Shown here: positions 42,495 through 52,135 of the stretch, in pieces
Layout: every line of letters starts with the position of its first letter
Position numbering within the stretch: the first letter of the stretch is position 1
Origin: Saprospiraceae bacterium
Lineage (GTDB): Bacteria; Bacteroidota; Bacteroidia; Chitinophagales; Saprospiraceae
Assembly (NCBI GenBank): GCA_016714895.1
Contig: JADKBV010000001.1
Span: 1,116,001 to 1,180,000, forward strand
Direction: 5' to 3'
Length of the DNA stretch: 64,000 bases
Notes under the pieces: model-generated
Seen by the model: only the letters and a program-made list of their open reading frames with translations
Told to the model about the DNA's origin: nothing
The model's database searches: none
Translations under genes and position numbers: made by a program

Positions 42495-45400
42495 ATGCGA
42501 ATTAAAGTTTTGTTGGTCTTGTCTCTAATTTGTCTGACTTTTTCCAATATCACAGCTCAGAAAAAGGTAAAAAAAGTAGTTCCAACAACCAATACGCCAA
42601 CGATTGAAGAAAAAAAGGAAGATATAAATACATTGCTGAAACCTGTCAAATGGAGAAACATTGGCCCTTTCAGAGGGGGACGATCCGTAGCAGCATGTGG
42701 CGTGATCGGAGATATTTCTACCTACTACATGGGCACCACAGGTGGTGGGGTGTGGAAGACAGATGATATGGGCATAACCTGGAAAAATATATCTGACGGA
42801 TTTATGAAAACAGGGTCTGTGGGAGCTATAGCTGTTGCTGCCTCCGATGCCAATGTGGTCTACGTGGGTATGGGAGAACATGCGCCAAGAGGTGTGATGA
42901 CACACCATGGGGACGGTGTGTATAAATCTACCGATGCAGGCAGTACCTGGCAACATATGGGCTTAGAAAAAACCCAACATATCTCAAGGGTGATCATTCA
43001 TCCGACCAATCCTGATGTCCTTTACGTGGCTGCTCAAGGCGCTTTGTACGGCAAATCTGAGGAGCGGGGTATCTTCAAATCTATCGATGGAGGTTTGTCA
43101 TGGAAAAAAGTATTGTATGTCAATGATAAAACAGGTTGTTCTGAACTATCGATGGATAAAAACAACCATAGAATCTTGTATGCAACCATGTGGGAGCACG
43201 GCAGAGAGCCCTGGAAAGTGACAAGCGGCGGCCCGGGTAGTGCCGTTTATAAGTCTGTAAATAGCGGCGAAACGTGGCAAAAGATACAGGAAGGTTTGCC
43301 TAAAGAATTGGGCAAAATGGCCATTGCTGTAACACCTTCAAATAGTCAAAAAGTTTATCTCCTTGTAGAAGCAGACAGAGAAAAAGGCGAAGCCGGACTG
43401 TATGTCTCACACAATGGTGGCACTTCGTGGGATTTGGTGACAGCTGAACATAAGTTGGTACAAAGGTCGTGGTACTATATGGAGTTATTTATTGACCCAA
43501 GTAATGAAAACACCCTTTACGTATTGAGCGCTCCTGCTTTAAAATCAATAGACGGTGGCAAAACCTGGGAAGATCTCTATGGTCAGCATGGTGACTACCA
43601 CGATATGTGGATCAACCCATCGAACTCTAAAAATATAATCCTTGCTGATGATGGTGGTGCCGTTGTGTCCTTTAATGGTGGTAAAACCTGGTCTGCCCAA
43701 AACAATATGCCCACTGCACAGCTATACAGAATCAACGTGGATAATGAAATGCCATATAATATCTATGCCGGTCAACAAGATAATTCTTCGATTAAAATAA
43801 CCAGTCACGCATTGGGTAGTGGTGCTATCACCAACGCACATTGGCAACCTTCGGCAGGTGGAGAGTCGGCATTTCTTGCCTTTGACCCCGACGACCCGAG
43901 GTATGTTATGGGTGGTAGTTATTTAGGCACCATCGAACTTTTAGACACCAAAACAAAAGGAAGTACCAGTATCATGCCCGCGCCTATTCAATATCTGGCC
44001 ATGCTACCAAGCAAGATGAAATACAGATACAATTGGAATGCCCCGATCATCTGTTCTCAACACGAAAAAAATACTTTTTACCACGCAGCCCAGGTGCTGA
44101 TCAAAACAACAGATTTTGGCAAAACATGGCAGGAAGTATCCCCCGATCTTACAAGAAATCAAAAAGACAAACAAGGCAAAGGTGGCGGACCTTTTACCAA
44201 CGAAATCGTAGGGGCTGAAAACTATGGAACAATAGCCTACGTCATAGAATCACCACACGAAAAAGGTGTTATCTGGACGGGTAGTGATGATGGATTGGTA
44301 CACTTCACCTTAGATAACGGGGCTACCTGGACCAATGTCACCCCACCCTCTCTGGCTGAATGTCTGGTGAATGCTATCGAAGTGTCTCCCCATGATAAAG
44401 GTACCGCTTACATCGCCACCACAAGATATAAATTTAATGACCACACGCCCGGCTTGTACAAAACAACGGATTATGGAAAAACATGGGCAAACATCAGCAA
44501 CGGGATACCTTATGGAGCCTTCACACGTGTGGTGCGGGAAGATGACAAACAAAAAGATATGCTTTATGCCGGTACAGAGACGGGCATCTACCTATCCCGG
44601 AATGGTGGTAAAACATGGTCACCTTTTAATCTAAACTTGCCACTTACGCCCATTACAGATTTAAAAGTATTTAGAAATAACCTTATCGCTGCTACTTCGG
44701 GAAGGTCGATTTGGATTTTGGATGATCTCCACACGGTAAGACAGTATGATCTGTCAAAAAAAGACAGCGTGTATTTATTTGAACCTTCACCGGTTACCTT
44801 ATTAAATTCAAATAGTGAGATGAACGGAAATACTGACTATTTTAAGGGTAGTTATACATATGCCGGAGTCAATCCTGCCCGGGGTGTGGTGCTGTATTAT
44901 ACACTTCCGGATAGTGTAAAAGGTGAGGTCACCATCACGATAAAAAATGATAAAAATAAAGTAATCCGATTTTTAACTTCCGAAAAAGACAAGGAGTTCA
45001 TCTCTTATCCCGGGGGTCCGCCTGCACCAAAATCTATACCGAACAAATCAGGGTTGAATCGTTTTGTTTGGGATTTGAGGCACGAAACCATGTTGGGTGC
45101 TCCTTCCGTCTACATCGAAGCTGGATATCGTGGTCATGAAGTGGTGCCGGGTACGTATACTATCGAACTTAAGTATGGTAATAATGTACGAACATCAAAA
45201 GTTGTAGTCAGCCCACACCCGGAATACAAAATCACTCCTGCCATCTATAAAGAATACGATGATTTTATGACTGAAGTGGAACAAAATCTCAATGATATGC
45301 ACCGTATGGTCGTAACGCTTCTCAAAAAAAGCAACCGGATAGATCAATTAAATAGTGACCTCAAAAAAGATGAAAATATGAAAGAGGTCAGTAAAGAACT

Positions 45401-45689
45401 GGATGAATTAGCAACCAAAATAAAAGCTTGGGACGAAGACATGGTGCAACGGAGGTCTAAAGCCTATGATGATGTAGAAAATTTTGAAAACAAATTTAGT
45501 GCAGAATACCTGTTCCTTATCAATCATAATGACAACACGATACCTATGATCAATCAAGCCTCCAAAGATCAAAAAATGATTCTGGATAAACAATGGCAAA
45601 TACTGAAATCCCGGGGTCAGGACTTATTAGAAAAAGATATTAAAAATATGAATGATAAACTTTGGAAAATGGGAATAGGATCGATTTAA
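42495..45689 (+). CDS. Secreted sortilin/BNR propeller protein, 1064 aa
   Basis: Signal peptide (MRIKVLLVLSLICLTFSNITAQ) and then the typical VPS10/BNR glycosyl-hydrolase-like beginning KWRNIGPFRGGRSVAACGVI with TGGGVWKTDDMGITWKNISD. Many Asp-box repeats of the form (S/K)xDxGxTW are seen (KSTDAGSTW, KSIDGGLSW, KSVNSGETW, KTTDYGKTW, LSRNGGKTW), building one or two large propellers up to about residue 740. The C-terminal 300 residues comprise an Ig-like part (VNPARGVVLYYTLPDSV) and a helical region. No type IX sorting domain is visible. Such proteins are widespread in Bacteroidota; the substrate is unknown, and peptide or glycan binding is usually assumed. Confidence 0.85.
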   Translation: MRIKVLLVLSLICLTFSNITAQKKVKKVVPTTNTPTIEEKKEDINTLLKPVKWRNIGPFRGGRSVAACGVIGDISTYYMGTTGGGVWKTDDMGITWKNISDGFMKTGSVGAIAVAASDANVVYVGMGEHAPRGVMTHHGDGVYKSTDAGSTWQHMGLEKTQHISRVIIHPTNPDVLYVAAQGALYGKSEERGIFKSIDGGLSWKKVLYVNDKTGCSELSMDKNNHRILYATMWEHGREPWKVTSGGPGSAVYKSVNSGETWQKIQEGLPKELGKMAIAVTPSNSQKVYLLVEADREKGEAGLYVSHNGGTSWDLVTAEHKLVQRSWYYMELFIDPSNENTLYVLSAPALKSIDGGKTWEDLYGQHGDYHDMWINPSNSKNIILADDGGAVVSFNGGKTWSAQNNMPTAQLYRINVDNEMPYNIYAGQQDNSSIKITSHALGSGAITNAHWQPSAGGESAFLAFDPDDPRYVMGGSYLGTIELLDTKTKGSTSIMPAPIQYLAMLPSKMKYRYNWNAPIICSQHEKNTFYHAAQVLIKTTDFGKTWQEVSPDLTRNQKDKQGKGGGPFTNEIVGAENYGTIAYVIESPHEKGVIWTGSDDGLVHFTLDNGATWTNVTPPSLAECLVNAIEVSPHDKGTAYIATTRYKFNDHTPGLYKTTDYGKTWANISNGIPYGAFTRVVREDDKQKDMLYAGTETGIYLSRNGGKTWSPFNLNLPLTPITDLKVFRNNLIAATSGRSIWILDDLHTVRQYDLSKKDSVYLFEPSPVTLLNSNSEMNGNTDYFKGSYTYAGVNPARGVVLYYTLPDSVKGEVTITIKNDKNKVIRFLTSEKDKEFISYPGGPPAPKSIPNKSGLNRFVWDLRHETMLGAPSVYIEAGYRGHEVVPGTYTIELKYGNNVRTSKVVVSPHPEYKITPAIYKEYDDFMTEVEQNLNDMHRMVVTLLKKSNRIDQLNSDLKKDENMKEVSKELDELATKIKAWDEDMVQRRSKAYDDVENFENKFSAEYLFLINHNDNTIPMINQASKDQKMILDKQWQILKSRGQDLLEKDIKNMNDKLWKMGIGSI

Positions 45690-46182
45690 TGTTGGTCGCA
45701 CTTGTTTATTATTTTTGTTTTGACGCCATTGAGTGAATTTTACAAGTCCGGGACAACGTAAATAAATCAAAAATTCATCTTAAAGATTGACGCAGATAAT
45801 CGGGTGGCACAAGTTAAAAATTTGGGCGGGTATAAAAAGGCAGGTATTTTAACAGAGGCGTAAGGATTGTTAAATTGTTGTCCCGATTTATATCGGGATG
45901 TTAAAATGTTGAACTGTACCGATGCGGCGCAAATGTGTCGACTTTCACGCCCTTAATCTCTTTTTCTGCCTCCCCTAACCCCTCCGAAGGAGGGGAACTT
46001 GGATTGTCGGCCAATTTGAAATGGTCATTACTTCGTTTGGTTGTCGTGAACTCCAAAGTCTCCCCTTCGGGGAGATTTAGAGGGGCCTGGAGATAGAGCC
46101 ATGAGTTACAAACTTGCGCAAGCACCGGATGAGTTTCGGTTTTTTTGTCCAAACAATTTGTGTGCAACATGTAAAAACATCA
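45690..46182. repeat. Intergenic repeats R1 (copy a) before hicBA
   Basis: After a stretch without signal, a GATGCGGCGCAAATGTGTCG element (45917) is followed by R1 at 45970-46127. R1 has a CCTAACCCCTCCGAAGGAGG hairpin, ATTTGAAATGGTCATTACTT, TCTCCCCTTCGGGGAGA and GTTACAAACTTGCGC. Other R1 copies are at 47555, 48917 and 49997. Confidence 0.75.
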
Positions 46183-46190
46183 TATCTTTG
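46183..46190 (+). promoter_or_regulatory. -7 box (TATCTTTG) of hicBA
   Basis: TAnnTTTG match with TTTG 22 bases upstream (46157-46160), 15 bases before the hicB ATG. Confidence 0.65.
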
Positions 46191-46205
46191 CATAAAGTAT
46201 TTCAT

Positions 46206-46409
46206 ATGCAAGAACTCATTTTTTTAATCAAAGAGTCACCTGAAGGTGGTTTTGAAGCCGAAGCGTTAGGAGTTGCCATTTTTACTGAAGCTGAGGACTG
46301 GGATGAATTGAAAAAAAAGATCAGGGAAGCTGTCAGTTGTCATTTTGATGATGACACTCATAGAATCATTAGGATGCACTTTGTTAAAGAAGAAGTATTG
46401 TCAGCATGA
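46206..46409 (+). CDS. hicB: HicB-like antitoxin, 67 aa
   Basis: Start at ATG 46206 (MQELIFLIKESPEGGFEAEA), as placed by the promoter; the longer reading adds repeat sequence. The partial RNase-H-like HicB fold is seen in FLIKESPEGGFEAEALGVAI with DDTHRIIRMHF. It lacks the DNA-binding C-terminal half of longer HicB proteins. Such short versions pair with HicA and are often mislabelled in databases. The stop overlaps the hicA start (ATGA). Confidence 0.8.
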   Translation: MQELIFLIKESPEGGFEAEALGVAIFTEAEDWDELKKKIREAVSCHFDDDTHRIIRMHFVKEEVLSA

Positions 46410-46651
46410 AACTCTCCCGAAATGAATCAGGAGATAGTTTGATTCTCAAACTTTCAAAGGTTGGTTATGTTGTCACAAGGCAAAAAGGAAGCCATATCAG
46501 ATTGACAAAATCAGACACTACAAATGTACACCACATAACCCTGCCAAATCACGATCCAATAAAAGTCGGAACTTTATCCAGGATATTAAATGAAGTAGCT
46601 TCAAACCTTAACATAAGTAAAGATGAGCTCATTAAAAAACTATTGTCATAA
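46406..46651 (+). CDS. hicA: HicA-like mRNA interferase, 81 aa
   Basis: HicA core: LSKVGYVVTRQKGSHIRLTK with the catalytic GSH histidine, and VHHITLPNHDPIKVGTLSRI. It cleaves RNA and is neutralised by the neighbouring HicB. The 4-base overlap shows coupled translation, with antitoxin first. Likely a complete and functional pair. Confidence 0.88.
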   Translation: MKLSRNESGDSLILKLSKVGYVVTRQKGSHIRLTKSDTTNVHHITLPNHDPIKVGTLSRILNEVASNLNISKDELIKKLLS

Positions 46652-46829
46652 TATTTGAACTCATAATTATGTTTTATTGTAACTTTGAAAGGCACAAGTT
46701 GCAAACTTGGGTCAGCATCCGGGAGCATTGGGATGATGTTTTTTATAACTTAATCCTCATACTTTTTTTTATTTTTGAACGTTTTAAGCTTGTTGATTTT
46801 TCTAAAAATCCCTTTAAAATCAAAAAAAC

Positions 46830-47357
46830 ATGAATAACATCACCTCATTATTGATTTTGTTTGTACTGCTTATGTCATGTATCAGTTGTAATGATGATAT
46901 AACTTTTAACCCTGTAAATGAGCCATTGCCCGCTGCTACAAAAACAGGGGCTAATACTTTCGGATTTTTACTCAATGACAAAACCTGGTTGCCTTATAAT
47001 GATGACAATAAAAACAATCCCATAGTTGTAAGGATGGACAAAGACTCATTGTTTGTATTTTCAATTAACCTGAAAATTAAAAAAATCAACAGAGATGAAT
47101 CCATCAAAATATTTCTGCCTTGTACCAAACCCGGCAATTGTAAACCTGTTAATTTTACATTTACAAACAATAATTTAAAATTAGGGTGCCAGATCTTCGA
47201 ATTGAATACCAACAATTTGACCTTTGAAATAACCTGCGTTGATTTTGTGAAACAAATAATCAGTGGTAATTTTGAGATTTCCGGAAGTATCAGTTCGTGT
47301 GGGAATGAAACGATAAAAATCACCAAAGGTGTCTTTGATTGTACATTTACAAAATAA
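46830..47357 (+). CDS. Putative lipoprotein, 175 aa
   Basis: Lipobox in LLILFVLLMSCISCNDD. The mature part is a beta-rich domain (TFGFLLNDKTWLPYND ... GNFEISGSISSCGNETIKIT), resembling the small DUF6252-like lipoproteins of Bacteroidota, in which a measured property is written as FxxxxNGxxW. The family name is uncertain. Probably periplasmic or surface-exposed. Confidence 0.65.
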   Translation: MNNITSLLILFVLLMSCISCNDDITFNPVNEPLPAATKTGANTFGFLLNDKTWLPYNDDNKNNPIVVRMDKDSLFVFSINLKIKKINRDESIKIFLPCTKPGNCKPVNFTFTNNNLKLGCQIFELNTNNLTFEITCVDFVKQIISGNFEISGSISSCGNETIKITKGVFDCTFTK

Positions 47358-47379
47358 ATGATGACAACCTTTGCCAACG

Positions 47380-47720
47380 CGGGTTTGTAACCCGTGCTTC
47401 TGATGACGACACCATCAAGGGTGGAAACATCTTCTCAACCTCAATCTCAACCTCATTTATTGTTTGATTTGTTAAATTTGATTGATTTGTCGATTTGTAT
47501 CGACGCGGCGCAAATGTGTCGACTTTCACGGCCAGTTAATCTCTTTTTTTGCCTCCCCTAACCCCTCCGAAGGAGGGGAACTTCAATTGTCGGCCAATTA
47601 GAAATGGTCATTACTTCGTTTGGTTGTAGTGAACTCCAAAGTCTCCCCTTTGGGGAGATTTAGAGGGGCATTAAGTTAGCGGCACAAGTAAAAAATTTGC
47701 GCGGTCATCGGGGTGAGCAT
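47380..47720. repeat. Intergenic repeats incl. R1 (copy b)
   Basis: GCCAACGCGGGTTTGTAACC, a CAACCTCAATCTCAACCTCA run, GTATCGACGCGGCGCAAATG, then R1 at 47555-47665 with GGCACAAGTAAAAAATTTGC after it. No gene. Confidence 0.75.
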
Positions 47721-47746
47721 CCGAAAATTATTTATCGAAACCCAAC

Positions 47747-48040
47747 CTATAATTTTAGTTTATTGGGATCCAATCTCGTATCAAAAATTGTTAAGATATA
47801 GATTCTTTCATCTTTAATTTCATAAAATATTTTGTAATCCCGAACTATTTTAACATAAACATTCTCAAAATCGGTTTTCCTTACCGGATTTTCTTTGACT
47901 GCAATCCAGCCAACTGCTTTTTTAAATAAATCATTTAGTTTTTTGGGGTATATATTCGATTTATTCCGATTGAGCCAATAGTTTAAAATTTCTATCCTGT
48001 CAGATTTAGCCCTCTCCGACCAGATTATTTCTCTAACCAT
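47747..48040 (-). CDS. RelE/ParE-type toxin, 97 aa
   Basis: RelE/ParE fold pattern: IIWSERAKSDRIEILNYW at the start, NPVRKTDFENVYVKIVRDYK in the middle, IFYEIKDERIYILTIFDTRL at the end. It could inhibit gyrase (ParE) or cut mRNA (RelE). It overlaps the upstream antitoxin by 16 bases, antitoxin first, which is the normal order. Confidence 0.85.
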   Translation of the reverse strand: MVREIIWSERAKSDRIEILNYWLNRNKSNIYPKKLNDLFKKAVGWIAVKENPVRKTDFENVYVKIVRDYKIFYEIKDERIYILTIFDTRLDPNKLKL

Positions 48041-48255
48041 TGATCAACCTCTTTTTCAACTTCTTCATTGGTAAACCAATTACCGGCTTTTATTTGATTT
48101 TGACCTTCCGTTATATAAGACTTTTCAGCTGAATTGGTCTTATATGGCGTTTTGTCAGTTTCAAAAGATATCAGGTCAAGAATTTCCTGTAGCAAGTCTT
48201 CATCAGCTTTATGTAATTCCTCAATAACTCTGGTTTTCAAATCTAATGTTGACAT
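48025..48255 (-). CDS. Antitoxin partner of the RelE/ParE toxin, 76 aa
   Basis: Start at ATG 48255 (MSTLDLKTRVIEELHKADED); the ORF extends further but the extra part is atypical. The sequence LKTRVIEELHKADEDLLQEI matches the N-terminal part of the small antitoxins paired with ParE in Bacteroidota, and the acidic tail (NEEVEKEVDQWLEK) would bind the toxin. It overlaps the toxin gene. Confidence 0.75.
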   Translation of the reverse strand: MSTLDLKTRVIEELHKADEDLLQEILDLISFETDKTPYKTNSAEKSYITEGQNQIKAGNWFTNEEVEKEVDQWLEK

Positions 48256-49122
48256 ATGTATATTGTGTATTAAATGATAACGATTTTTATCAGTTATTGG
48301 TTCATAGGAAAAAGCATCCATACCGATCTGTAAAACAAAATTATATTTTTAATCCAAAACTCCCAAATAAGCCACAGGATTTTTCAGATATTTGATAGAT
48401 ATGTTGGGTCTAAAAGACTTTATATCACGGCCTGGCCTCAGGAAGTATTAATACACCGGAATCTCAATGCTGAAATCCATTTTTGTCGCGCCCTTCTGGG
48501 TTTGGGGTAAACGACAAAAATGAACCGAAATTAATGGGTGATTTGTTTGTTTGATTTGTCGATTTGTATCGACGCGGCGCAAGATGGGACGACAATATCA
48601 AAGTTGAAACCTTCTTCTCAATCTCAACCTCAATCTCAACCTTCATGTAAGATGTCAGGGCTACGCCCCTTTTAAAACAACCAGAAAAGCACAAGCATTT
48701 AAGTCCCAAAGTTAAGACCATGTGCGTCACCCTTCTATCTTGAGAGAAGGGCGGGGATGAGTAAAAACAGCTCAATGCGCCGCATTGATAATCAGCATTT
48801 TATGTGCAGTTATTAAGTCAGGTTTTTAATTCTACGCCCGCGAGCCGTGGTTCGCGGTTCCTTCACTATTTTGAGCCCTTGTGGGTGGGCTCAAAATGGC
48901 GCGCAACGGTCAGTCACCTCCGAAGGAGGGGAACTTCGATTGTCGGCCAATTTGAAATGGTCATTACTTCGTTTGGTTGTCGTGAACTCCAAAGTCTCCC
49001 CTTCGGGGAGATTTAGAGGGGCCTGGAGATAGAGCCATGAGTAACAATCTTGCGCGAGCATCGGTTGAACTTGTCTTAAAAATATATACCTTTGTAGTAT
49101 CTTTGTTGTAAATCATGTAACA
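48256..49122. repeat. Intergenic repeat mosaic incl. R2+R1 (copy c)
   Basis: Contains GTATCGACGCGGCGCAAG (48565), CAATCTCAACCTCAATCTCA (48610), ATGTCAGGGCTACGCCCCTT (48652), the AAGTCCCAAAGTTAAGACCA plus CACCCTTCTATCTTGAGAGA element (48700-48760), R2 (GCGAGCCGTGGTTCGCGG, 48838) and R1 (48917-49060). Two -7 boxes for the next gene pair follow at 49087 (TACCTTTG) and 49098 (TATCTTTG). No gene. Confidence 0.75.
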
Positions 49123-49370
49123 ATGCCGGAAATAAGCAGATTTTATGGGATAATCATTTATATGTTCTTCAATGATCATAACCGCCACATTTTAAAGTTA
49201 AATATGGCGATTTTGAAGCGAATATCCTGATAAGCAATGGTGGCATCCTTGATGGAGATCTACCGGTAAGCAGATTAAAATTGGTATCAGCTTGGGCAGA
49301 AATCCATAAACAAGAGTTAATGGAAATGTGGGAATCAAAAGAATTTCATAAGATTGAACCATTAAAATAA
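49123..49370 (+). pseudogene. DUF4160 protein, frameshifted
   Basis: Begins MPEISRFYGIIIYMFFNDHN, the DUF4160 signature, then loses frame near 49190 where the conserved HxPHIHVxYG should be. The rest (VKYGDFEANILISNGGILDG, LPVSRLKLVSAWAEIHKQEL) is intact in another frame and ends TAATG with the next gene. A small deletion removing part of the histidine-rich motif explains it. DUF4160 normally pairs with DUF2442. Confidence 0.8.
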
Positions 49371-49669
49371 TGAAAAAGATAATAAGTTTCGAAATTGTTG
49401 GATTATATGTATTGCGATGCACTTTCAATAATGGAGTGGTACGAGACCTTGATATTTCAACTTTTATGGACAAGAAGGGTAAGTATTCCGGTAAAATTTT
49501 TGATGAAAAAACATTCAGGTCGGTAAAACTGGGAGAATTAGGTCAGTTATATTGGGATGGAATAGCAGAAATGAAGGATATAAATGGAAATATTATCCCA
49601 GTTGAATACGATATTTGTCCGGACTTTGCTTATATGAATAGTGTGATTTTATCAAAGATACCCTGCTAG
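49370..49669 (+). CDS. DUF2442 protein, 99 aa
   Basis: DUF2442 pattern: LYVLRCTFNNGVVRDLDIST ... FRSVKLGELGQLYWDGIAEM. The ATG overlaps the stop of the broken DUF4160 gene (TAATG). DUF4160/DUF2442 pairs are found in toxin-antitoxin-like contexts; which is the toxin is unsettled. Confidence 0.85.
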   Translation: MKKIISFEIVGLYVLRCTFNNGVVRDLDISTFMDKKGKYSGKIFDEKTFRSVKLGELGQLYWDGIAEMKDINGNIIPVEYDICPDFAYMNSVILSKIPC

Positions 49670-50165
49670 CGTGGGTTTGTAACTCGTGCTGCTATTGACG
49701 ACAACATCAAGGTTGAAACCATCATCTCAATTTCAACCTAAATATCTACCTCATTCTAAGACATCAGGGCTACGCCCCTCAAATTGTCGCTTTTGGATTT
49801 TTCTATTAAGATTTCAGGGCTACGCCCCTTTTTAAAACAACCAGAAAAGCACAAGCATTAAAGTCCCAAAGTTAAGACCATGTGCGTAATCTACAGTAAC
49901 TTTTATATTGCTTCACCCGCGAGCCGTGGTTCGTGGTTCCTTCCCTATTTTGAGCCCTTGTGGGTGTGCTCAAAATGGCGCGCATCGGTCAGTCAACTCC
50001 GAAGGAGGGGAACTTCGATGGTCGGCTGATTTCAGTTGGTCACAACTTTGTTCGGTTGTCGTGAACTCCAAAGTCTCCCCTTCGGGGAGATTTAGAGGGG
50101 CCTTAAGTTAGCGGCACAAGTAAAAAATTTGCGCGGGCATCAGGGTCAAATTCTAACATGTAAAC
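49670..50165. repeat. Intergenic repeat mosaic incl. R2+R1 (copy d)
   Basis: Same elements as the previous mosaic in the same order: CGTGGGTTTGTAACTCGTGC, CATCAAGGTTGAAACCATCA, two CAGGGCTACGCCCCT units (49768, 49811), AAGTCCCAAAGTTAAGACCA, R2 (49918), R1 (49997-50105), then GGCACAAGTAAAAAATTTGC. No gene. Confidence 0.75.
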
Positions 50166-51791
50166 CTAAATTTTTACCATTTTGATACAGGTTTTGACTT
50201 CACTGTTTCCAATGGTCATTAAATAAACACCAGTTTGAAAAGTACTTACATCAATGGTAAAATCGCCTTTGTTTAATGATTTTTCCAGTATAAGCTTACC
50301 CGTTATGTCTTTAATTTGTAAAGTATTGTTATTAAGTAAAATGGGGTTACCCTGATATGTAACTGAAACAACATCTGATGCCGGATTTGGAGATACTTTC
50401 CATTGAAAATCAACTTCTGCGTTCAATGATTCATCCGCTGAAACGATTGATTCTTTTAAAATTACAAATACTAATGTTTCACTCTCCGGGAGTTGGGTAA
50501 ATGTATAATTTTGTAAGCCAAATACTTCGACTGAATCAATTAAACCACTATAATTGTAAAGCAATATTTTGGAAGCGTCTTCCGGTAAATCGATGGTAAA
50601 GGTTGTTCCTTCAATATTACTCCATCGGTAATAATTTTGCCACACCCACATATCTTTCTCCCCGTCTGTGAGTTTATATATACCCGAATTGTTGGGATCC
50701 AAAGATGTAAAATTCATACCTGCGCCGAGATCCATGACAAGTTTAAATGTTTGCCCTTTGAGATTAGGCACATATGGATATAATTGATTGCACATACCGT
50801 AAACGGAATCATTTTCGACGGTGTTAAACAAATTCCAAATCAACGCAAATTCAGTTGCATGAGAAGAACTGTCGCTTTTTACAGCACCTAAATTATTCCA
50901 TATACAGGTAAATTGTCTTTTGGCAGATTCTTCATCACTAATTCCCAGTATATTTGCTTTATAACTGAATTCAGTTGTATAAAAACTGATTGGTCTTGTT
51001 ATCCCGATTTCTTCCTGAATTTCGTTAAAATCCGCCTGGGCAGAAAATCTCCAATAAAATTCGTTTTGTTTGTCTACTATCGGGGCAAATGTATTGTCAT
51101 TATACGTATGTATATCGAATCCAGCCAATTTTCCATTGTTAATCAAATCTACAATGGCTGTGGCATATCCATTGGCATCATTCCAACTAAAAGCATTTTG
51201 TGATGCCCATCCTCCGGGAATGGCCCTCAAACTTGTATCAATGGAATGAATTCCATCAGCCAATCCTTCTAAGGCATCATGATAATTTTCGGGGCCTTCT
51301 GCTATTGTTCTGGGAACATAAGGAGTATTGATATCCGGTTCATTAATAGCCGAAAACACAGAAATGCCCCAGTTTTTAATGTTTTTAGAAAGCAAGTAAG
51401 GAGAATTAGGTCGCCACTTTTCAGCAAAGCTTCTGCCGATTTCGTACCACTTATCATATGATCCCAATGCATTGTACCATCCATAATATTCAAAAAGGAT
51501 CATTGGAGTGATACCTCCCCGGTACAATAAAATCATGATACTGTCAATAGAAGAAGGATTACCCGTCTTTGTATCTGAATCATAATAGTAAGAGGGATAC
51601 AGACTAACCCTGGTTCTTTTTGCGCCACAAAAATTTAAGGCCTCTATCTGATGTATTTCTTGATCTGTAGTTTCACCATTGGTAAAATTGCCACTTCCTG
51701 TCAGGTAGGTAATATCTTGTGCTATATTGGTGTCAGAAAACATAAAAAAAATACCCGCGAACAAACCATGCATTAAAATCTTCTTTACCAT
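50166..51791 (-). CDS. Secreted clan A-type glycoside hydrolase with type IX sorting domain, 541 aa
   Basis: Signal peptide, then a TIM-barrel-like domain with two candidate catalytic glutamates: E151 in SVFSAINEPDINTP (acid/base, NEP motif of clan A) and E274 in SFYTTEFSYKA (nucleophile). This would be a retaining glycosidase of the GH5/GH39-like group. Residues 380-455 are a beta-sandwich, and the last 75 form a type IX secretion domain (SPNPASDVVSVTY ... VYLMTIGNSEVKTCIKM). The substrate is not evident. It is monocistronic. Confidence 0.75.
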   Translation of the reverse strand: MVKKILMHGLFAGIFFMFSDTNIAQDITYLTGSGNFTNGETTDQEIHQIEALNFCGAKRTRVSLYPSYYYDSDTKTGNPSSIDSIMILLYRGGITPMILFEYYGWYNALGSYDKWYEIGRSFAEKWRPNSPYLLSKNIKNWGISVFSAINEPDINTPYVPRTIAEGPENYHDALEGLADGIHSIDTSLRAIPGGWASQNAFSWNDANGYATAIVDLINNGKLAGFDIHTYNDNTFAPIVDKQNEFYWRFSAQADFNEIQEEIGITRPISFYTTEFSYKANILGISDEESAKRQFTCIWNNLGAVKSDSSSHATEFALIWNLFNTVENDSVYGMCNQLYPYVPNLKGQTFKLVMDLGAGMNFTSLDPNNSGIYKLTDGEKDMWVWQNYYRWSNIEGTTFTIDLPEDASKILLYNYSGLIDSVEVFGLQNYTFTQLPESETLVFVILKESIVSADESLNAEVDFQWKVSPNPASDVVSVTYQGNPILLNNNTLQIKDITGKLILEKSLNKGDFTIDVSTFQTGVYLMTIGNSEVKTCIKMVKI

Positions 51792-52135
51792 ATTGATTCC
51801 CTATAAATTTCCGGCAAATATAAGATCTTACGGATAGTATTTAAGAATTTCTTTTAACTTAAACATTGTTCCTGATTTTGAAGAGTTATAATTCAAACTT
51901 TTTCCTGATCTGTGTTACAAGTTGATTGTTGATTTGTTGAATTGCTCAGTTGTCGACTTGTTGATTTGTCGATTCGGAGTCGTCGGACTGAAACAGGGTT
52001 ATGTATTTTACAAAAGTACAAGTTACAAACTTGCGCGGGCAGAGGTCCAACTTTGGAAAAACTTTATGTTTCCTTATCTTTAAAAAAACAAATTGGGGCC
52101 CTTACAAAGGGTTCCGTTTTAAGGCAATTCAGTTA
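51792..52135. other. Gene-free stretch with repeat traces
   Basis: TTGATTTGTTGAATTGCTCA runs, GTCGTCGGACTGAAACAGGG (also at 41435) and a CAAGTTACAAACTTGCGCGG element (52018). No gene. Confidence 0.6.
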
